This document shows, in pieces, positions 10,094 through 21,015 of a stretch of DNA of 64,000 bases. Each line of letters opens with the position of its first letter. The first letter of the stretch is position 1. The position numbers were made by a program, and so were the translations under genes. The notes under the pieces are model-generated. The model saw nothing but the letters and a program-made list of their open reading frames with translations, was not told where the DNA came from and searched no databases. Source of the DNA: Agapetus fuscipes (Eukaryota; Arthropoda; Insecta; Trichoptera; Glossosomatidae); the NCBI GenBank assembly GCA_951799405.1, contig OX637342.1:5766001-5830000 (forward strand), read 5' to 3'.

Positions 10094-10140
10094 AATGTTA
10101 AGGAGTTGGGCTGCGTAGCAGCCAGGGGCGGAGCCCCTAG
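10094..10140 (+). mobile_element. Helitron-type 3' terminus
   Basis: The stretch contains a GC-rich hairpin, AGGGGC-GGA-GCCCCT (10123-10137), ending CTAG at 10140 and followed by T. A short hairpin followed by CTRR at an A/T insertion site is the hallmark of Helitron 3' ends. I could not locate the 5' terminus or any Rep/helicase coding sequence, so the element is non-autonomous or truncated and its left border is unknown. Confidence 0.55.
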
Positions 10141-10740
10141 TTGTTATTGATTTCTTTATACTTTCATTTCAAAATTATTTTTCATGTGAAGTTCATTTTT
10201 GACAGGGGAAGTTCAAAACTGACCAGATGCATTTCTCAATTGAGACGAAAAAAATACTTCACGCTTGCAAGCAGAGCAGACAAAACAACAACAAAAAAGC
10301 GCTCGGCATCGCTCTGCACCAATTGTGTAGTACGAGCGGGAACAATGACATAAATCTCTGGGCCGTCATGTCTGCGAGGTGGTTAATTTTTATCGAGGGC
10401 CTGGAGATGAGTTATATAGGAGTGCGATGCTGTACAAGGCCATGGATGGTGCTGGTCCCTCTGCCATGGTCCGTCCTGCACTACCACTTGGGGGAGAGGT
10501 GAGGGTTGCTGTGATGATGGACAGTTATGACCGGCCGGATGGACGGCGCTGGGGAAGACAGCGCGTGCGCCGTGGAGAGGTGGTTCAAACGAGCAGTTGT
10601 CAGTTTTTTTCATTCCAATGGAAATCTGAAAAGTTAACGTTATTTTCTATTACATATTTTTTGATTATCCTGCTTTTTTATTAATATGTTATAATCGTTT
10701 GTATCTGGGAGAAATATTTTCATTTTGAAGAGATTTGATA
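10141..10740. other. Unassigned DNA with a GC-richer segment
   Basis: Positions 10310-10600 are clearly GC-richer than the surroundings, with overlapping frames of 70-100 codons on both strands. None resembles a known protein to me, and no frame is favoured by codon use. It could be a diverged transposon piece or a non-coding conserved segment. Confidence 0.4.
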
Positions 10741-10759
10741 GAAAAACAATTTTATCATC

Positions 10760-10850
10760 ATGTAAGTACCTGATGACGGTGTGGGGATTGTAAACGTTTG
10801 AATTTTTTTACAAAAAAAAATTGCGAAAAAAAACAATGCAACGAGCGAAG
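10760..10850 (+). mobile_element. Degenerate hammerhead-like arm
   Basis: CCTGATGA, then C, then GGT-loop-ATT (pairing only with wobbles), then GTAAACGTTTG, followed by A/T-rich sequence, as in the other single arms. Poorly preserved, and without a visible partner arm or duplication. Confidence 0.3.
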
Positions 10851-10974
10851 ATTTACTTTCTTTATCATTAATATTTTGTTTTTTAATATTGAAAATTTAT
10901 CTATATTTTATTCATTAACTTATGGGGAAGTAAACTGACCAACAATAATGTAAAATTTAACATTGGTGCAAATG

Positions 10975-11125
10975 GTATCCTTGTTTCAGCTGAAGTCGAC
11001 GAAAGTTGCAGGGTTTATGTACATTTGATATTTGAGGTATTTTTTTAAGTGCACATGCAACACGTGTAAATGCGAGCTTTCTTAGAATCTGATTGCGGGC
11101 ATTCATTTAATATTGTACATCTTTT
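10975..11125 (+). mobile_element. LINE-1 3' UTR copy, old
   Basis: Diverged sense copy: 'ccttgtttcagctgaagtcg', 'agttgcagggtttatgtaca', 'cacatgcaacacgtgtaa', 'cgggcattcatttaatatt'. Confidence 0.6.
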
Positions 11126-11126
11126 A

Positions 11127-11205
11127 AGTACACAGGGCTCTTGAGGTGTGATTTACACAAAAACAGAGCCCACCAAATAAACCACCCAAAAATGATTATT
11201 ATTTA
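11127..11205 (+). mobile_element. SINE B tail fragment
   Basis: 'agggctcttgaggtgtgatt', then 'acaaaaacagagcccaccaa', then 'ataaaccacc' and an ATT-rich tail. This is only the 3' end of SINE B. Confidence 0.7.
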
Positions 11206-11344
11206 TCGTCGCAATTCCTTGACTGAGTTCATGCTTTCATTTACAGCTTTTAAAAATTGCTCATTTGAAGAACTAAAGTGACTAAGACTATTTTTTTAAA
11301 TAATTTACTGTACCTAGTTGAATGTATTGAATTGCTTGTATTCA

Positions 11345-11590
11345 TTGACTGAAAGGTTGGTATGAGGTTGACCACCCATACTGTAAAAAATGGTTCACTT
11401 TGCCAATGTCACCCCTGTTTCAGGGAAGGTCGGCAAGAGTTGCAGGGCTTGTGATCATTTCAGATAGGATTTTTTATATTGTAGGTCCACATGCGGTTAA
11501 CGCGAAATTATGCATGTCTGCTTGTGGGAATGCATTTAATATGAATCTCAAATCATACATATCTTTGCAGCTTAGATTTAGATTCAGGTC
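11345..11590 (+). mobile_element. LINE-1 3' UTR copy
   Basis: Sense copy from 'gactgaaaggttggtatgag' to the tail 'agatttagattc'. A short internal deletion removes part of the 'gcggcatgtgtgagcg' block. Confidence 0.85.
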
Positions 11591-12014
11591 GCAACTTTAA
11601 TTGTAGACTCCTCAAGGATTTATTAAAAATTAATGTTCTGATATTGTTGAGGTTTGGAACCGCCCTCGTCGGTCTCCGTACTCCGGCCTCCCCCTGGGTC
11701 CGTGATTTAGGCGGTACATATCCGCGGCGACACGACATTGTCCAGTCGTCCACAGCGCCCGCGGTCATTTACGCCACAAATTAAAATTCATCTCGCACAT
11801 AAAACAAAGGACCCGATAAAGGCAGACTGATCGCCGATTATCTTGCTCGCAAAACAATGACCTCTTCATCGTTTTATTATAACGAATATCAACAACTTTA
11901 TCGGTATGCAAAAAAAAGAAAAGAACCAACACACCATATTGTTCTAAAAAGAAATCACAAACTGCTTTCGAGAAAATAAACGTGTGGAGAGAGGCAAAAA
12001 TATACATCATTGAT
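11591..12014. other. Unassigned DNA with a CpG-rich 120-base patch
   Basis: Positions 11650-11775 are GC- and CpG-rich in otherwise AT-rich DNA. A minus-strand frame is open there (about 70 codons), but I recognise nothing in it. Confidence 0.35.
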
Positions 12015-12015
12015 T

Positions 12016-12112
12016 ACTATCCCTCATTGTATGACCCCCCATTATGACCCCCAAAATTTTAAAATCTATAAAGAAGGGGTCTATGAGTAATAAAAGTTTG
12101 GGAACCTCTGAT
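12016..12112 (-). mobile_element. hAT-like element end
   Basis: The right end reads 'aaagtttgggaacctctga', whose reverse complement TCAGAGGTTCCCAAACTTT matches the widespread hAT terminal inverted repeat CAGNGGTTCCCAAACTTT. I cannot find the other terminus, so this is a single end. Confidence 0.45.
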
Positions 12113-12200
12113 TTAGAGGGCTCTTGAGGTGTGATTCATACAAAGACAGCACTTACCAAGTAAATCTGCCCAATAGTATTATTCTTATTATTACTTAGTA
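12113..12200 (+). mobile_element. SINE B tail fragment
   Basis: 'agagggctcttgaggtgtga', 'acaaagacagcacttaccaa', then an ATT tail. Only the 3' end of SINE B is present. Confidence 0.7.
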
Positions 12201-12414
12201 CTCTGGTGGGTAACATTTTTGGACTGTTGATTAGAAATTACATTGTTAACTACCGACAGATCTAATCTTTAAAAAGAGAGTAACAAGAAAATATTGGTTT
12301 ATTTATCACCAGGTTTCATTTTATCAAAAAGAAAAGCATTGTAGAAAAGGACATATTTTCCAGTCGTGATACTTGTTTTTGTCGCTATAATAAGGTCTGA
12401 TTATTATTGAATTT

Positions 12415-12535
12415 TTGTCTTTTTTTTTGGCGAGCAAACGTCAGTCTTGTATGGGACTGCCGTGCTTAGCAACCGATAACAAAATATTTGTATACATTTT
12501 TTCTAACAACCCGGTTGCGTGCTCATTATTGTAGG
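12415..12535 (+). repeat. Unclassified dispersed repeat E, copy 1
   Basis: 'ggcgagcaaacgtcagtctt', 'tgggactgccgtgcttagca', 'aaaatatttgtatacatttt', 'ctaacaacccgg'. The same blocks in the same order occur at 20625-20755, and in degraded form at 27305-27490. I cannot assign a transposon class. Confidence 0.55.
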
Positions 12536-12611
12536 TTTTTTACTTGACAAAATTGATATGACAATTTGCAACGTCCAGTGGTATCTATAACACTTTAAAA
12601 AAGAACAATCA

Positions 12612-13612
12612 TTTCTGTTTATGATGTTCGTATTGATGATGAGTATAGTGAATGGTTTGAAGTTTTTAAGGGTGTAAGGCAAGGATGTGTGATGAGCCCA
12701 TGGCTATTTAACATAGTCATGGACAAGTGTGTTCGAGATGCTAGACTTGATGATTGTGGATTAATGATAGGAGAGAGCAAAGTGAGTGTTCTGCTGTATG
12801 CGGATGATGCTGTTCTTGTATCGGACTCAGCAGTAGAATTGCAAACGATGCTCTCTAGATTGAACGAAGCTCTGCTAGGTAATTATTTGAAATTGAATGC
12901 AAGTAAGACGAAAGTTTTGATTTTTGAAAGAAATGAAGAAAATACGAACTACGAATTTAAAATAAACGGAATGAATGTTGATGTGGTAAATGAGTTTGTA
13001 TACTTGGGAAGTAAGTTTGAGAAAGATGGAAGAATGACAGGTGAACTTGAAAGAAGAGTAATGAAGGGCAGGTGTGTACTGGGTGCCACAGCTTGTATCG
13101 CCAAAAATCAAAACATATCTAAAAATGCTCGATTGGCGGTACGCAGTGGCATACTTTTACCCACCTTGATGTATGGAAGCGAGGCCTGGACGGTGAATGA
13201 AAGTGAAATTAGTAAAGTCCATACTGTTGAAATGGACTTTCTAAGAAGTATGATTGGGAAAAAACGGAGTGACAGGGTGAGGAATGATTTTGTAAGAAAA
13301 GAATGTGGTGCAAAAGAAAGTGTGAAAGTGAAGATTAAAAGAAGTTTGTTAAGATGGTTTGGGCATATGGAGAGAATGAATGAGGAAAGACTGACGAATA
13401 AAGTATATGTTGGTAGAATAGATGGATGTCGTGGTAGAGGAAGACCGAGAAAGGTATGGATGGACCAAATATCCGAAATTGCGAATGAATGGAATATCCA
13501 GAGTCATAATAAAAGAAGAGCTTGTATGAAGAAGGTTATGACTCTGGAGGAAATGAAAGAAGTATGCAAGGATAGAAAGAAATGGCGGTTGATCTGTGAT
13601 GTTGGCGGCTAG
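12612..13612 (+). pseudogene. LINE-1 reverse transcriptase, 5'-truncated (RTE-like, clade uncertain)
   Basis: The frame is open from about 12612, upstream of the first ATG. It starts in the RT domain with GVRQGCVMSPWLFN, then the catalytic LLYADDAVLV (YADD at residues 37-40 counted from ATG 12689), NASKTKVLIF (70-79), YLGS, LMYGSEAWTV (160-169), RWFGHMERM (222-230), and the basic GRGRPRKVWMDQI (249-261), ending CDVGG and a TAG at 13610-13612. No endonuclease, no N-terminal RT motifs and no promoter remain, so this is a dead-on-arrival 5'-truncated insertion. There are no stops or frameshifts in the 333 codons kept, which suggests a fairly recent copy. RT with this C-terminal architecture copies the element's RNA at a nicked target site. 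The clade name is an inference from the C-terminal motifs and the microsatellite-like 3' tail. Confidence 0.9.
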
Positions 13613-13990
13613 GGTTTGTTAGAGTGAAATTGGTTTTATGATTTAGTTTTTTTATATCCATGTATATATTGTTATTTTTATTCTTTGATTTAAAAAAATG
13701 TAATTTGTCATGTATGTTCCTTGACTTATAGGTTGTTATGCGGCTGACCACCCATAATATAAAAATTGGTTCACTTTGCCAATGTCACCCCTGTTTCAGG
13801 GAAGGACGGCAAGAGTTGCAAGGCTTATGTTCATTTGAGATTGGGTTTTTATATTGTAGGTCCTGAGGTCCACATGCGGCATGTGTTAGCGCGAAATTAT
13901 ACATATCTGCTTGTGGGAATGCATTTAGTATAAATCTTAAATGATATATATATTTGCAGCTTAGATTAGATTAGATTAGATATACATTAG
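13613..13990 (+). mobile_element. LINE-1 3' UTR, reference copy
   Basis: Continues directly from the stop codon at 13612. About 100 bases of unique UTR are followed by the block repeated throughout the window ('ttccttgacttataggttg' to 'tttgcagcttagatta'), ending in three or four GATTA units with no poly(A). This physical linkage shows that the dispersed 250-base repeat is a LINE 3' end and not a separate SINE family. A 9-base duplication ('aggtcctg'-like) is specific to this copy near 13858. Confidence 0.9.
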
Positions 13991-14015
13991 TAAAACTGCC
14001 CTGAGATTAGCCTGG

Positions 14016-14385
14016 AGTTTTTTTTTATGATTTGTCAAGAAGAATTCAATTCACCAAACTACTTTGCCTGACCAGCAACAGGTATTAACATTTATTTATT
14101 TATTTTATTTCAGAAAACTACAGCTTTATGAATGTGAATACAAAGTGTTCATTAAAATTAGTGTTAGCCAAAGTTGTTTCCTTCAAATTAAATAGTTTAA
14201 AGGTATTCTTGTAGTGTAATCAGTATGTTGAGCAGGTATAAGAGTAACAAAGAATAGCAAAAAAGAAAGAAACAAGGTATAAGAAAAGTTTTAACAATAA
14301 GTGAAACATTATTAATTAACAAGTACCCAATGGCATCTGTTGAACCAAGGTCAAAGCCACTGTCGATAGGACACGGCGCAACTGG
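14016..14385 (-). mobile_element. SINE C copy, interrupted
   Basis: The tail side at 14020-14080 ('aagaattcaattcaccaaac', 'gaccagcaacaggtatta') and the body at 14325-14375 ('acccaatggcatctgttgaa', 'ccaaggtcaaag') match the SINE C copies at 23868 and 47850. In those copies the two blocks are close together, so about 200 bases here (14085-14310) are probably a later insertion or an expanded spacer. The tRNA-like head is absent. Confidence 0.55.
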
Positions 14386-15300
14386 GGTAGAAACTTGCAA
14401 TCGTCACAATAACGCAAATTCGTGTGCTGACTCCTTATCCTTGACCATATTAGCGACAACGCGTCACAACGACAAGAAGATGACAAGTATTGTGAATAAT
14501 CATTTTATATTAAAGCTTGAATATGAACAAATAACAATGGAACGCACAATAAAGAGAATATCAAGACCAGTGGGCTGGACTATTACGAAAGCAATGAGTC
14601 TGGGAGATCGTATTTCGCGCAGCAATTGTGCGCTGCGAGTTCACCTCCGTGCGATAATGGTGTTCTTATTATACAACCGTCATCGTTCAGCGCAAATCCT
14701 TGCGAGATTTATGTCTACTCTCGAAGATTGCTTTACAAATATTTCATCCTCCACAGTGCGAGAACAATGACAAGGAGATCAGATGGAGCGAAGCTGGATG
14801 ATGGATGCGGCAGTTGGAGCTTGTTGCTGCAAGATAACACAGCCGCGGCCTTCCGACTCTCCTGGATGCAGATTTTATACGCGGGCTTACGTTGTTTGGA
14901 ACGTTAACAAGGGTGTGCATTGGAGAGTAAGCATAATTTGAGTTTTAAGGCCGGAAAGCCTGAAATTTTGAGAGGTTTTATATACCAATGCGTTATTTAA
15001 AATGTCTTTTGTATGACCATTTGAGTTTTTAAACACATCATAGTTGATACGTTATTTTATCCTTTATAATATACTAAGCTTGTTGATAGTGGAAGTGTTT
15101 CAGAACATTTTTTTTGTCTGTTTCAAACCTCCATAGTTTATCATTTTTGGAGTCCAGATTTTCTATTTCTAAGCAGAAATCCAAGGTGATCCATTCATAT
15201 ACACAAATATATATATATATATATTATCATTTAAACTTCCTTAATCTGGTTAGGTTTAAGTTAGAATTACGGTCGTTTGAAATTTTGACAATTATATTAG
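14386..15300. other. Unassigned DNA
   Basis: A frame of 146 codons (14330-14770) spans the SINE C remnant and unique DNA. I find no similarity or motif in it and do not call a gene. A (TA)n run sits at 15206-15225. Confidence 0.45.
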
Positions 15301-15301
15301 T

Positions 15302-15372
15302 TTTCATACAAATATTACCAAAATTCAGTAGGGAAGAATGATCGTGGGGATGAGACTTTCAGCCCAGGCATT
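15302..15372 (+). repeat. Single arm of a foldback repeat also at 60488-60650
   Basis: 'tcatacaaatattaccaaaa', 'tcagtagggaagaatgatcg', 'tggggatgagactttcagcc' match the right arm at 60583-60650 ('cttcatacaaatattaccgg', '...tgggcatgagacttccagcc'). The class is unknown. Confidence 0.5.
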
Positions 15373-15424
15373 ATAAGTTTGTCAAAGCGTGAGCTCAACC
15401 AACGGCTAAGCTGTCTAAGAATAG

Positions 15425-15670
15425 CCCCGTTAGAATCTCAGGGCCTTCCGCACCACAATTCTCCAGGACTCTCTGTCTTGTGCCGCATCCCTCCATGGTC
15501 GCCTCACTCCCAAACGTCGGCCTTGGAATTGTCTGCTAACCGTGAGACGTCCGAGTAGTCTTGCACTAAAGGAGGTACCATCTAATACATTTCTGATTAT
15601 CCAGAAGCTCTTTGCACACTTTACATGCCCTTCCCACAGAGGCCTTGATTTTTTAGGTACTATACTCACA
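15425..15670 (-). pseudogene. C-terminal scrap of another LINE
   Basis: The minus-strand frame ends RRPWRDAAQDRESWRIVVRKALRF. The pattern R-x-W-x-x-x-A-x-D-R-x-x-W is the usual C-terminal zinc-free basic tail of RT-endonuclease LINE proteins in insects. A related scrap occurs at 46283-46350, also minus. Upstream the frame has no RT motif, so only the end of the protein survived. Confidence 0.55.
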
Positions 15671-15807
15671 AGTTATCGTATTTATTTGAATCATTCGATC
15701 AATATAAGATGATATAACATGAAAGGAACATGATATCGATCACTTAAAAATAAAACTGAATAAGTAACATTGTAAGCCAACATGGGGTTCTCAAATAAAT
15801 GCATTTT

Positions 15808-15975
15808 TTTCCTATCTTCTACGAAAGAAACACTAAAGTAGTGTAGACGTATGTATTTCATGAGCACTGCCTTTTAATTAGTTCACTTACTATGAGAAGT
15901 TACACCCAATGTTTTTTTTTATCCGCGATTTCTCAAATCAGTGAATCAGCACTTTACAAGGTAGGAATATTTTGT
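15808..15975 (+). repeat. Unclassified dispersed repeat G, copy 1
   Basis: 'ttctacgaaagaaacactaa', 'agttcacttactatgagaag', 'gatttctcaaatcagtgaat'. The same order occurs at 29615-29800 (plus) and 46370-46570 (minus). The length is about 170-190 bases. I see no terminal repeats or coding sequence. Confidence 0.65.
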
Positions 15976-16577
15976 TTGATTAAAAATAAAAATTCACAAC
16001 ATTTCAGCTACTCCAAACTTCACAGATATCATTCAGAGATAAAATCGCCCTCCTTATGTTCTGATTCACCGGCCTTCACTCCCCAACGGTCCATTCAGCG
16101 TACGAATGTGAATGATGCTGCCACTTTTATAGGTAATGAAATTCACATCTCACTCTCGGTATTATGATCTGCGTTTTATTTGCACCCCTTTTGATTTGCA
16201 GCAATATCTTATGCATGATTTTTAACAAGCACTCTGGTACACCATATAAATTTATGAACAAATCGAGACAGAAAATATTTCAATGTACTTTTCTGACGTA
16301 TTGCAAACATATTTTTGGTCTTTTTCTCATTGCTTTTTAGTTTTAATTCGGATATTGGTACATTTTTTGTGAATAGCATACGTTTTTTTATCACAACATG
16401 CTTAAAATGTATATCTCTTACTTTATAAAATCTATCAGATTTGAAGTCTTCAGGGGGTTTTATTTAATTATGAAGTACATTGCAATTTACTAAAAATTAT
16501 GGATTTGGTTACAATTTTCTGATAAATTATAATATCTCAAACAATGAGTACCTACAGCTAAAACTAAAAAAAAATTA
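15976..16577. other. Unassigned AT-rich DNA
   Basis: Nothing recognisable apart from short AT-rich frames. Confidence 0.5.
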
Positions 16578-16848
16578 GGCTGATTTATTTGGTGAGCGCT
16601 GTTTTTGTGTGAATCATACCTCAAGAGCCCTCTCTGCGAGCTTGTTCGTCGCTGTAGAAAGCGCCAATTCTCAAGCAAGACCCAGTTGCTGTAAGGCTGC
16701 ATGGACCTTTTGATGACCGCTCTTTGGTAAAGGTGTATAATTTTTTCAACCCAGTGAAGAGCAAATTTGAAAATATAAATGGTATTTTTGTGTGCTCCAC
16801 CGAGATTCGAACCCACAACCTTCAATTTAGGACTACGGACCGGTCACT
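16578..16848 (-). mobile_element. SINE B, nearly full length
   Basis: On the minus strand the tRNA-like head comes first. The part nearest the 5' end is 'gaccggtccgtagtc', and the B box is GGTTCGAATC (inside 16800-16815). Then come the AT-rich body ('ttgctcttcactgggttgaa'), 'ggtccatgcagccttacagc', and the 3' end 'agggctcttgaggtatgatt', '...caaataaatcagc'. The polymerase III A and B boxes of the tRNA part would be the internal promoter. The A-box half of the head is shortened here. Confidence 0.8.
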
Positions 16849-18264
16849 GTATAATCTAAATAACATAGCTGCACTAACATGTATACACGCATTTAATGTA
16901 TGCCCACAAGCTGACCGTGTTCGTTCATACTCACTGCACATGTACTTACACAATTACCACCCAAATCTCAAAAATACGTACACTACTCTAATTTTCTGCA
17001 AAAGGGGTGACATTTAACATACATTCAATCTTTTACAATAAAAAAATATTTATTCGATACTAAAAACAAAACAATATATTTCTTGTCAACTTATTATTCT
17101 CACTTGATATTCACGGTTACTTGAATAAGAACCATACAAGGATTTGTTCCCCCTAATAGCGCAATAAAAGGAATACAAAATGGAAAGTGCATTTTCTGAG
17201 GAATTCCCTCGGAAGAAGAATGGTTTGCACGGATGGAAGTAAAGCGTGAAGGTACAAAGAATGGTCCAGCAGGTATCCCCAAGTAAAAACTCAAATCCAT
17301 CTTTTTAAAATAATGGTTTTAAATTAAAACGTTCACTAGGAGTGCTGTTTTAGTTTTGCATATATTTTTGTTTGAGTTTAAACGTACTTCGGGTGCAGGA
17401 GATAAATTACCCTGGCTGTCAATATTCCTCTCGCCATATTAGCTGGTCGCCCATTGAATACAAATGCGGCAGACATGAGGCCAACAGAGCATGCGCAATA
17501 GGAACATGGTGTCGGTACAGAACTCGTGTACTGCATTGCGCGCCTTTTTAGTGGAGGGAGATATTTTACATAAGAGCAAATAAGCTAGATATATTGTGCA
17601 ACTCCTTGCCGCGTTATATCCAAAGGGACTGTAAGTGGTGAGTGGAATCTATTTATTTTTACAGGTTATAGGGCCAACTACTGAAATAGGAGTTTCTCAG
17701 CTCTTGAGGGGACTGGTAAATATTTTTAACAAAAGCTGAGCAAACCTTGCATATCTCTTCTATTATTTGATTTTTCAAAGCTAATAAAGCTGCTTTCTCC
17801 AACTCTCTTTGACTTTTTATTATCATCAAGTCAATGTTTTTCTTTTTCCAATTAGCTTTTTGAATTTCTCCCGAGACGATCAAGATCCCTCAAATGATGG
17901 GCCAATCAAGTGAAGACAGCAGTAGGTACTCCGATAGTTTGAGCAATGCGGGCAGCGTAGGCAAGGAAGAAGTAAAGAAGAGCGATTTCTTCCACAAGCG
18001 TCACAACCTTCAATAATGAAAAGAACATCGGCATATGTAAACATAATCAACGTGTTTTATTTATGAGCTTAACCAAGTATTGTTTATTTGGAAATCTATG
18101 TTTTCAGATAATGAAATCGTTTAGCTTGGTGATGCAACAAATATAGGAGCCCTTCCATACAAAACGGAAGCCAGATTAACATAATAGCACCGACCAAACC
18201 AAAGCCCAGTTTGATATCAGTGCCCCAAGTATACAACTTTACGTTGAAACTCAGCCATAGAATT
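16849..18264. other. Unassigned intergenic DNA
   Basis: No supported feature. Short frames (for example 17100-17300 minus and 17659-17883 minus) lack recognisable motifs. A stretch around 16870-16990 may be a heavily decayed minus LINE-1 3' end ('acgcatttaatgtatgccca', 'caagctgaccgtg'), too weak to list separately. Confidence 0.4.
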
Positions 18265-18265
18265 T

Positions 18266-18360
18266 GTCCAAAATATATAGATCTTAAACAGCGCCTCTAG
18301 TTTGTGCTTTAGTTACAATACATTTTTTGGTAAACGCTGAGTTTGAGTTTTGTGGTTGGT
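18266..18360 (+). repeat. Foldback repeat D, partial copy
   Basis: 'aaacagcgcctctagtttgt', then 'tacattttttggtaaacgct'. These are the central and right parts of the palindromic repeat seen best at 25985-26105. Confidence 0.5.
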
Positions 18361-18769
18361 CTAACAAGTTTACGAGGTATAATAAATGGCCTCCCAGTCT
18401 AGGAAAGCGTGCAGATCTTAAAGCAGATTGTCTTCACACCGTTTTGGAACGGAATTGTGTTGTCAGCGGAGGTAGCCAGCTATGCCAATTCTTCGTTTTT
18501 GCCCGCACCGTCTTCTTGTGTGTGTAAATTTTGCATAAACATTGAATCCCATCCAGCTACAATCTTAAATTGTCTTGTTAGTTCTTGGCAACGTTGTGTG
18601 AATCCTTTTTGTCACCTTCACGACTGTCCGATTTCGGTACCTACTGGCCTCCTCAAACAACGCTGCTTGCCCCTTTCTTTTCAATTTCAGACTCATACCA
18701 CACAACAGTCTGCAACTATTCCGTCCAATCATGTGATATTTTTCTTCCTTTTATGTTGCAATGGCTGAG

Positions 18770-19110
18770 ACTGCTATGCTTGAGATTGGATTCAAAAACC
18801 CAATGTGTTGTTTTGATACTGATGGTTCTTTTCATCAACCCTCAAGTAGTTTTAGTATTTTGGTAGAAGGAATACATATTTTTTCTTCCCTTCATGGTTT
18901 ACATCAGGTTCTGTCAACATTGGCGATTGCTTATCAGAAAACCCATATATGTATGTCCGTTTTACAACCAGACCATTCATATCCACATTTTAAAGTCACA
19001 AAAACTCTTTTCTTTCCTCTCCTCTGGAACTTTCATTCTTCTTTGACACAAAAATCTGTTTTGATGACATATCTTCACTTAATACACCTAAATAATATCA
19101 ATTCATAAAA
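18770..19110 (+). pseudogene. Possible N-terminal endonuclease remnant of a LINE
   Basis: A 115-codon frame contains SLHGLHQVLSTLAIAYQKTH and then a Q-P-D-H stretch. This faintly resembles the start of the endonuclease domain of some insect non-LTR elements (a 'RGLxxNLxxVxxHL' type segment followed by SETQ). Catalytic residues are not visible. The C-terminal LINE scrap lying just downstream on the same strand supports the reading, but the assignment is weak. Confidence 0.25.
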
Positions 19111-19139
19111 TAAATCTTGTTCATCTTCATAAAATTTAC

Positions 19140-19405
19140 ACAATAACTATGATAACTGGACGGTTTCGCGACTCATTATTTTGCCAAAATGTCCATTTAT
19201 GGAGCAAGTTACCGGTATCTGTGTTCCTACCCAAATTTAAGCCCGTCCTGTCCAAAATACCTCTCAATTGCTTCTTCCTTTCAGTGCCTCAAAATATTGG
19301 CAACTCAACATACAATACTACAACAACTGCCACAAAAGATCAGATAAACGACTGCCACCTCACCAAAATCCACACCTCAGCGGCACTCCATCGAGTGTCA
19401 TCTCC
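19140..19405 (+). pseudogene. C-terminal scrap of a LINE (LWxxLP type)
   Basis: The frame gives VHLWSKLPVSVFLPKFKPVL, matching in pattern the scrap at 24650 (ARLWNSLPVSVFPSQFNPVL). The LW(N)-S-L-P-x-S-V-F-P motif is the usual extreme C-terminus of a family of insect non-LTR ORF2 proteins. After the stop, 'cacctcagcggcactccatc' matches 'cacctctgcggcacccttcc' at 24835, so part of the 3' UTR is also kept. No RT core remains. Confidence 0.65.
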
Positions 19406-19410
19406 CGGAT

Positions 19411-20624
19411 AGGATTTCTAAAGGAATTCAATCGTATGATGCATGCGACGTTGCCAATTACTCACCCCGAATGATCCACATAGAAAGAAGTCCATGGATG
19501 GAAGCGAGCACTCCTGTATGGGCAAGATATTTCGCGGGGCATTCATTGTCATATTATTTGCTCGGTAATGGAGTGTGGCGAATGTGGCCATCGGCCATAC
19601 AATTATTTGTTTCTTGTAAACGCTGAGATTTATCGTCACGAGTCCCGATTTCAATGCACGTGCAGATTGTTTTCATAAAAGAAAATTTACCATTACAAAC
19701 CTTTTTAGATCTTTCTTTCTAGATGGTTTAACATTTGAAGACAAAATTATAAATAAATATGTAGTAGGTTCATAAATTAATATTTAAGTACTTAGTACAA
19801 AGTATCATAGATGACAACTACCGTCCTATTCACACCCAGCAAATCCAAAGCTCAACTCTACCTGACGTGAATTTTCCGCACAAAAAGACGGTGAGAAAAA
19901 GAGAAAAACGTATTTGAGAAGGTTACAACTATTAATCAGATTGTTTTATAACAGTGAAAACAGTAACTTTTATAATTATATACAGTACACACACCGCCCT
20001 TATTTTCGCTGTACATTTTTGTACAAACTGACGTTTTCAGTGCCTGGTATTGAGTGACTTATTTGATTTCAATATGCCACCTAAAGTGTTTCAAACCAAT
20101 TTTTATATCCTTTTTTTGTGGACTTATTTAAGGTTTTTGCCTTGGCTTACCAAACCAAACTACAAACTTCGTTTAAAATTAAATGATGCGATACTTATTA
20201 CCTCAGTTAAATCAACCATCGCAATAATAGCCGTTACTAAAAAAGCCATACAGACAAATTTCCACGAAAAGTTTTTTCTAGTTTTCAGCGCAATGAACCC
20301 TTACAGATGACATGTTCTCGAGCTACTCACAAACCATACAGCATTTTAGTGAGATGTTTGGTTATTAAGTGGAAGGAGATCGTTGTCACCGTGCTGCGGG
20401 GTATTTTGAGATTTTCAGTATTGTGCCAAGCCAAACAAATTTCGAGCTAAAGTATTTATTGTCGTAACAATTACAAGCATTGTTCTTGTGGAATTTTACA
20501 GAATAGACACAACTGAAATATATCTACATAACTCTAAAAGTATCAAAACTGTCTTACGTGATTCTTGTGAGAAGATTTCACAATCCTTGTTTGATAGCAC
20601 AATAATGAAGTCGGAACTTTGAAT
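19411..20624. other. Unassigned intergenic DNA
   Basis: No supported gene. The 86-codon frame at 20050-20310 shows no recognisable motif. Confidence 0.5.
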
Positions 20625-20755
20625 GTGGAACTTTTTTCTCGGCAAGCAAACGTTAGTCTTGTTTGGGAATGCCGTCCTTAGCAACAATGACAAAATATTT
20701 TTATGCATTTTTCCTAGCAACCCGGCCGGATGATGACGCAGTTTGAATGTTCTAT
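20625..20755 (+). repeat. Unclassified dispersed repeat E, copy 2
   Basis: 'tcggcaagcaaacgttagtc', 'tgggaatgccgtccttagca', 'aaaatatttttatgcatttt', 'ctagcaacccggccg'. Same order as at 12415-12535. Followed directly by repeat F. Confidence 0.6.
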
Positions 20756-20766
20756 CGTCTCCTTAG

Positions 20767-21015
20767 TGCTTGTTTGTCTTATGTTCACCAGAGTTAATTT
20801 CATATGAGCAATGTTTGTACGTGTACTGGACAAATGAATTATTATGAAAACTGGAAATTTAAATAAAAAAATATTTAAAAAACTCTCACATCATCGCGTT
20901 TTAAGTTTTTTTCTTAGCTCAGATTTTGTAGAATATGATTTTTAAGACTATATCATTAACAGGTCATTTTTGAATCAAATGGTAGTTAAGCCAAACAAGC
21001 GCTGGGGGGACGAAA
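20767..21015 (+). repeat. Unclassified dispersed repeat F, copy 1
   Basis: About 240 bases matching 47050-47290 block by block: 'gcaatgtttgtacgtgtact', 'gaaaactggaaattta', 'cttagctcagattttgtaga', 'tgatttttaagactatatca', 'tttgaatcaaatggtagtta', 'agccaaaca'. There is no coding frame. A third fragment lies at 43940-44012 on the minus strand. Confidence 0.7.

Noticed and set aside
14330..14770. 146-codon plus-strand ORF as a host gene
   Set aside because: It spans a SINE C remnant, has no recognisable motif and no biased codon use.
16490..16825. 111-codon minus ORF
   Set aside because: It lies over a SINE B copy and the frame is a by-product of the repeat.
16865..16995. Decayed minus LINE-1 3' UTR copy
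   Set aside because: Only scattered blocks match, too few to separate from chance.
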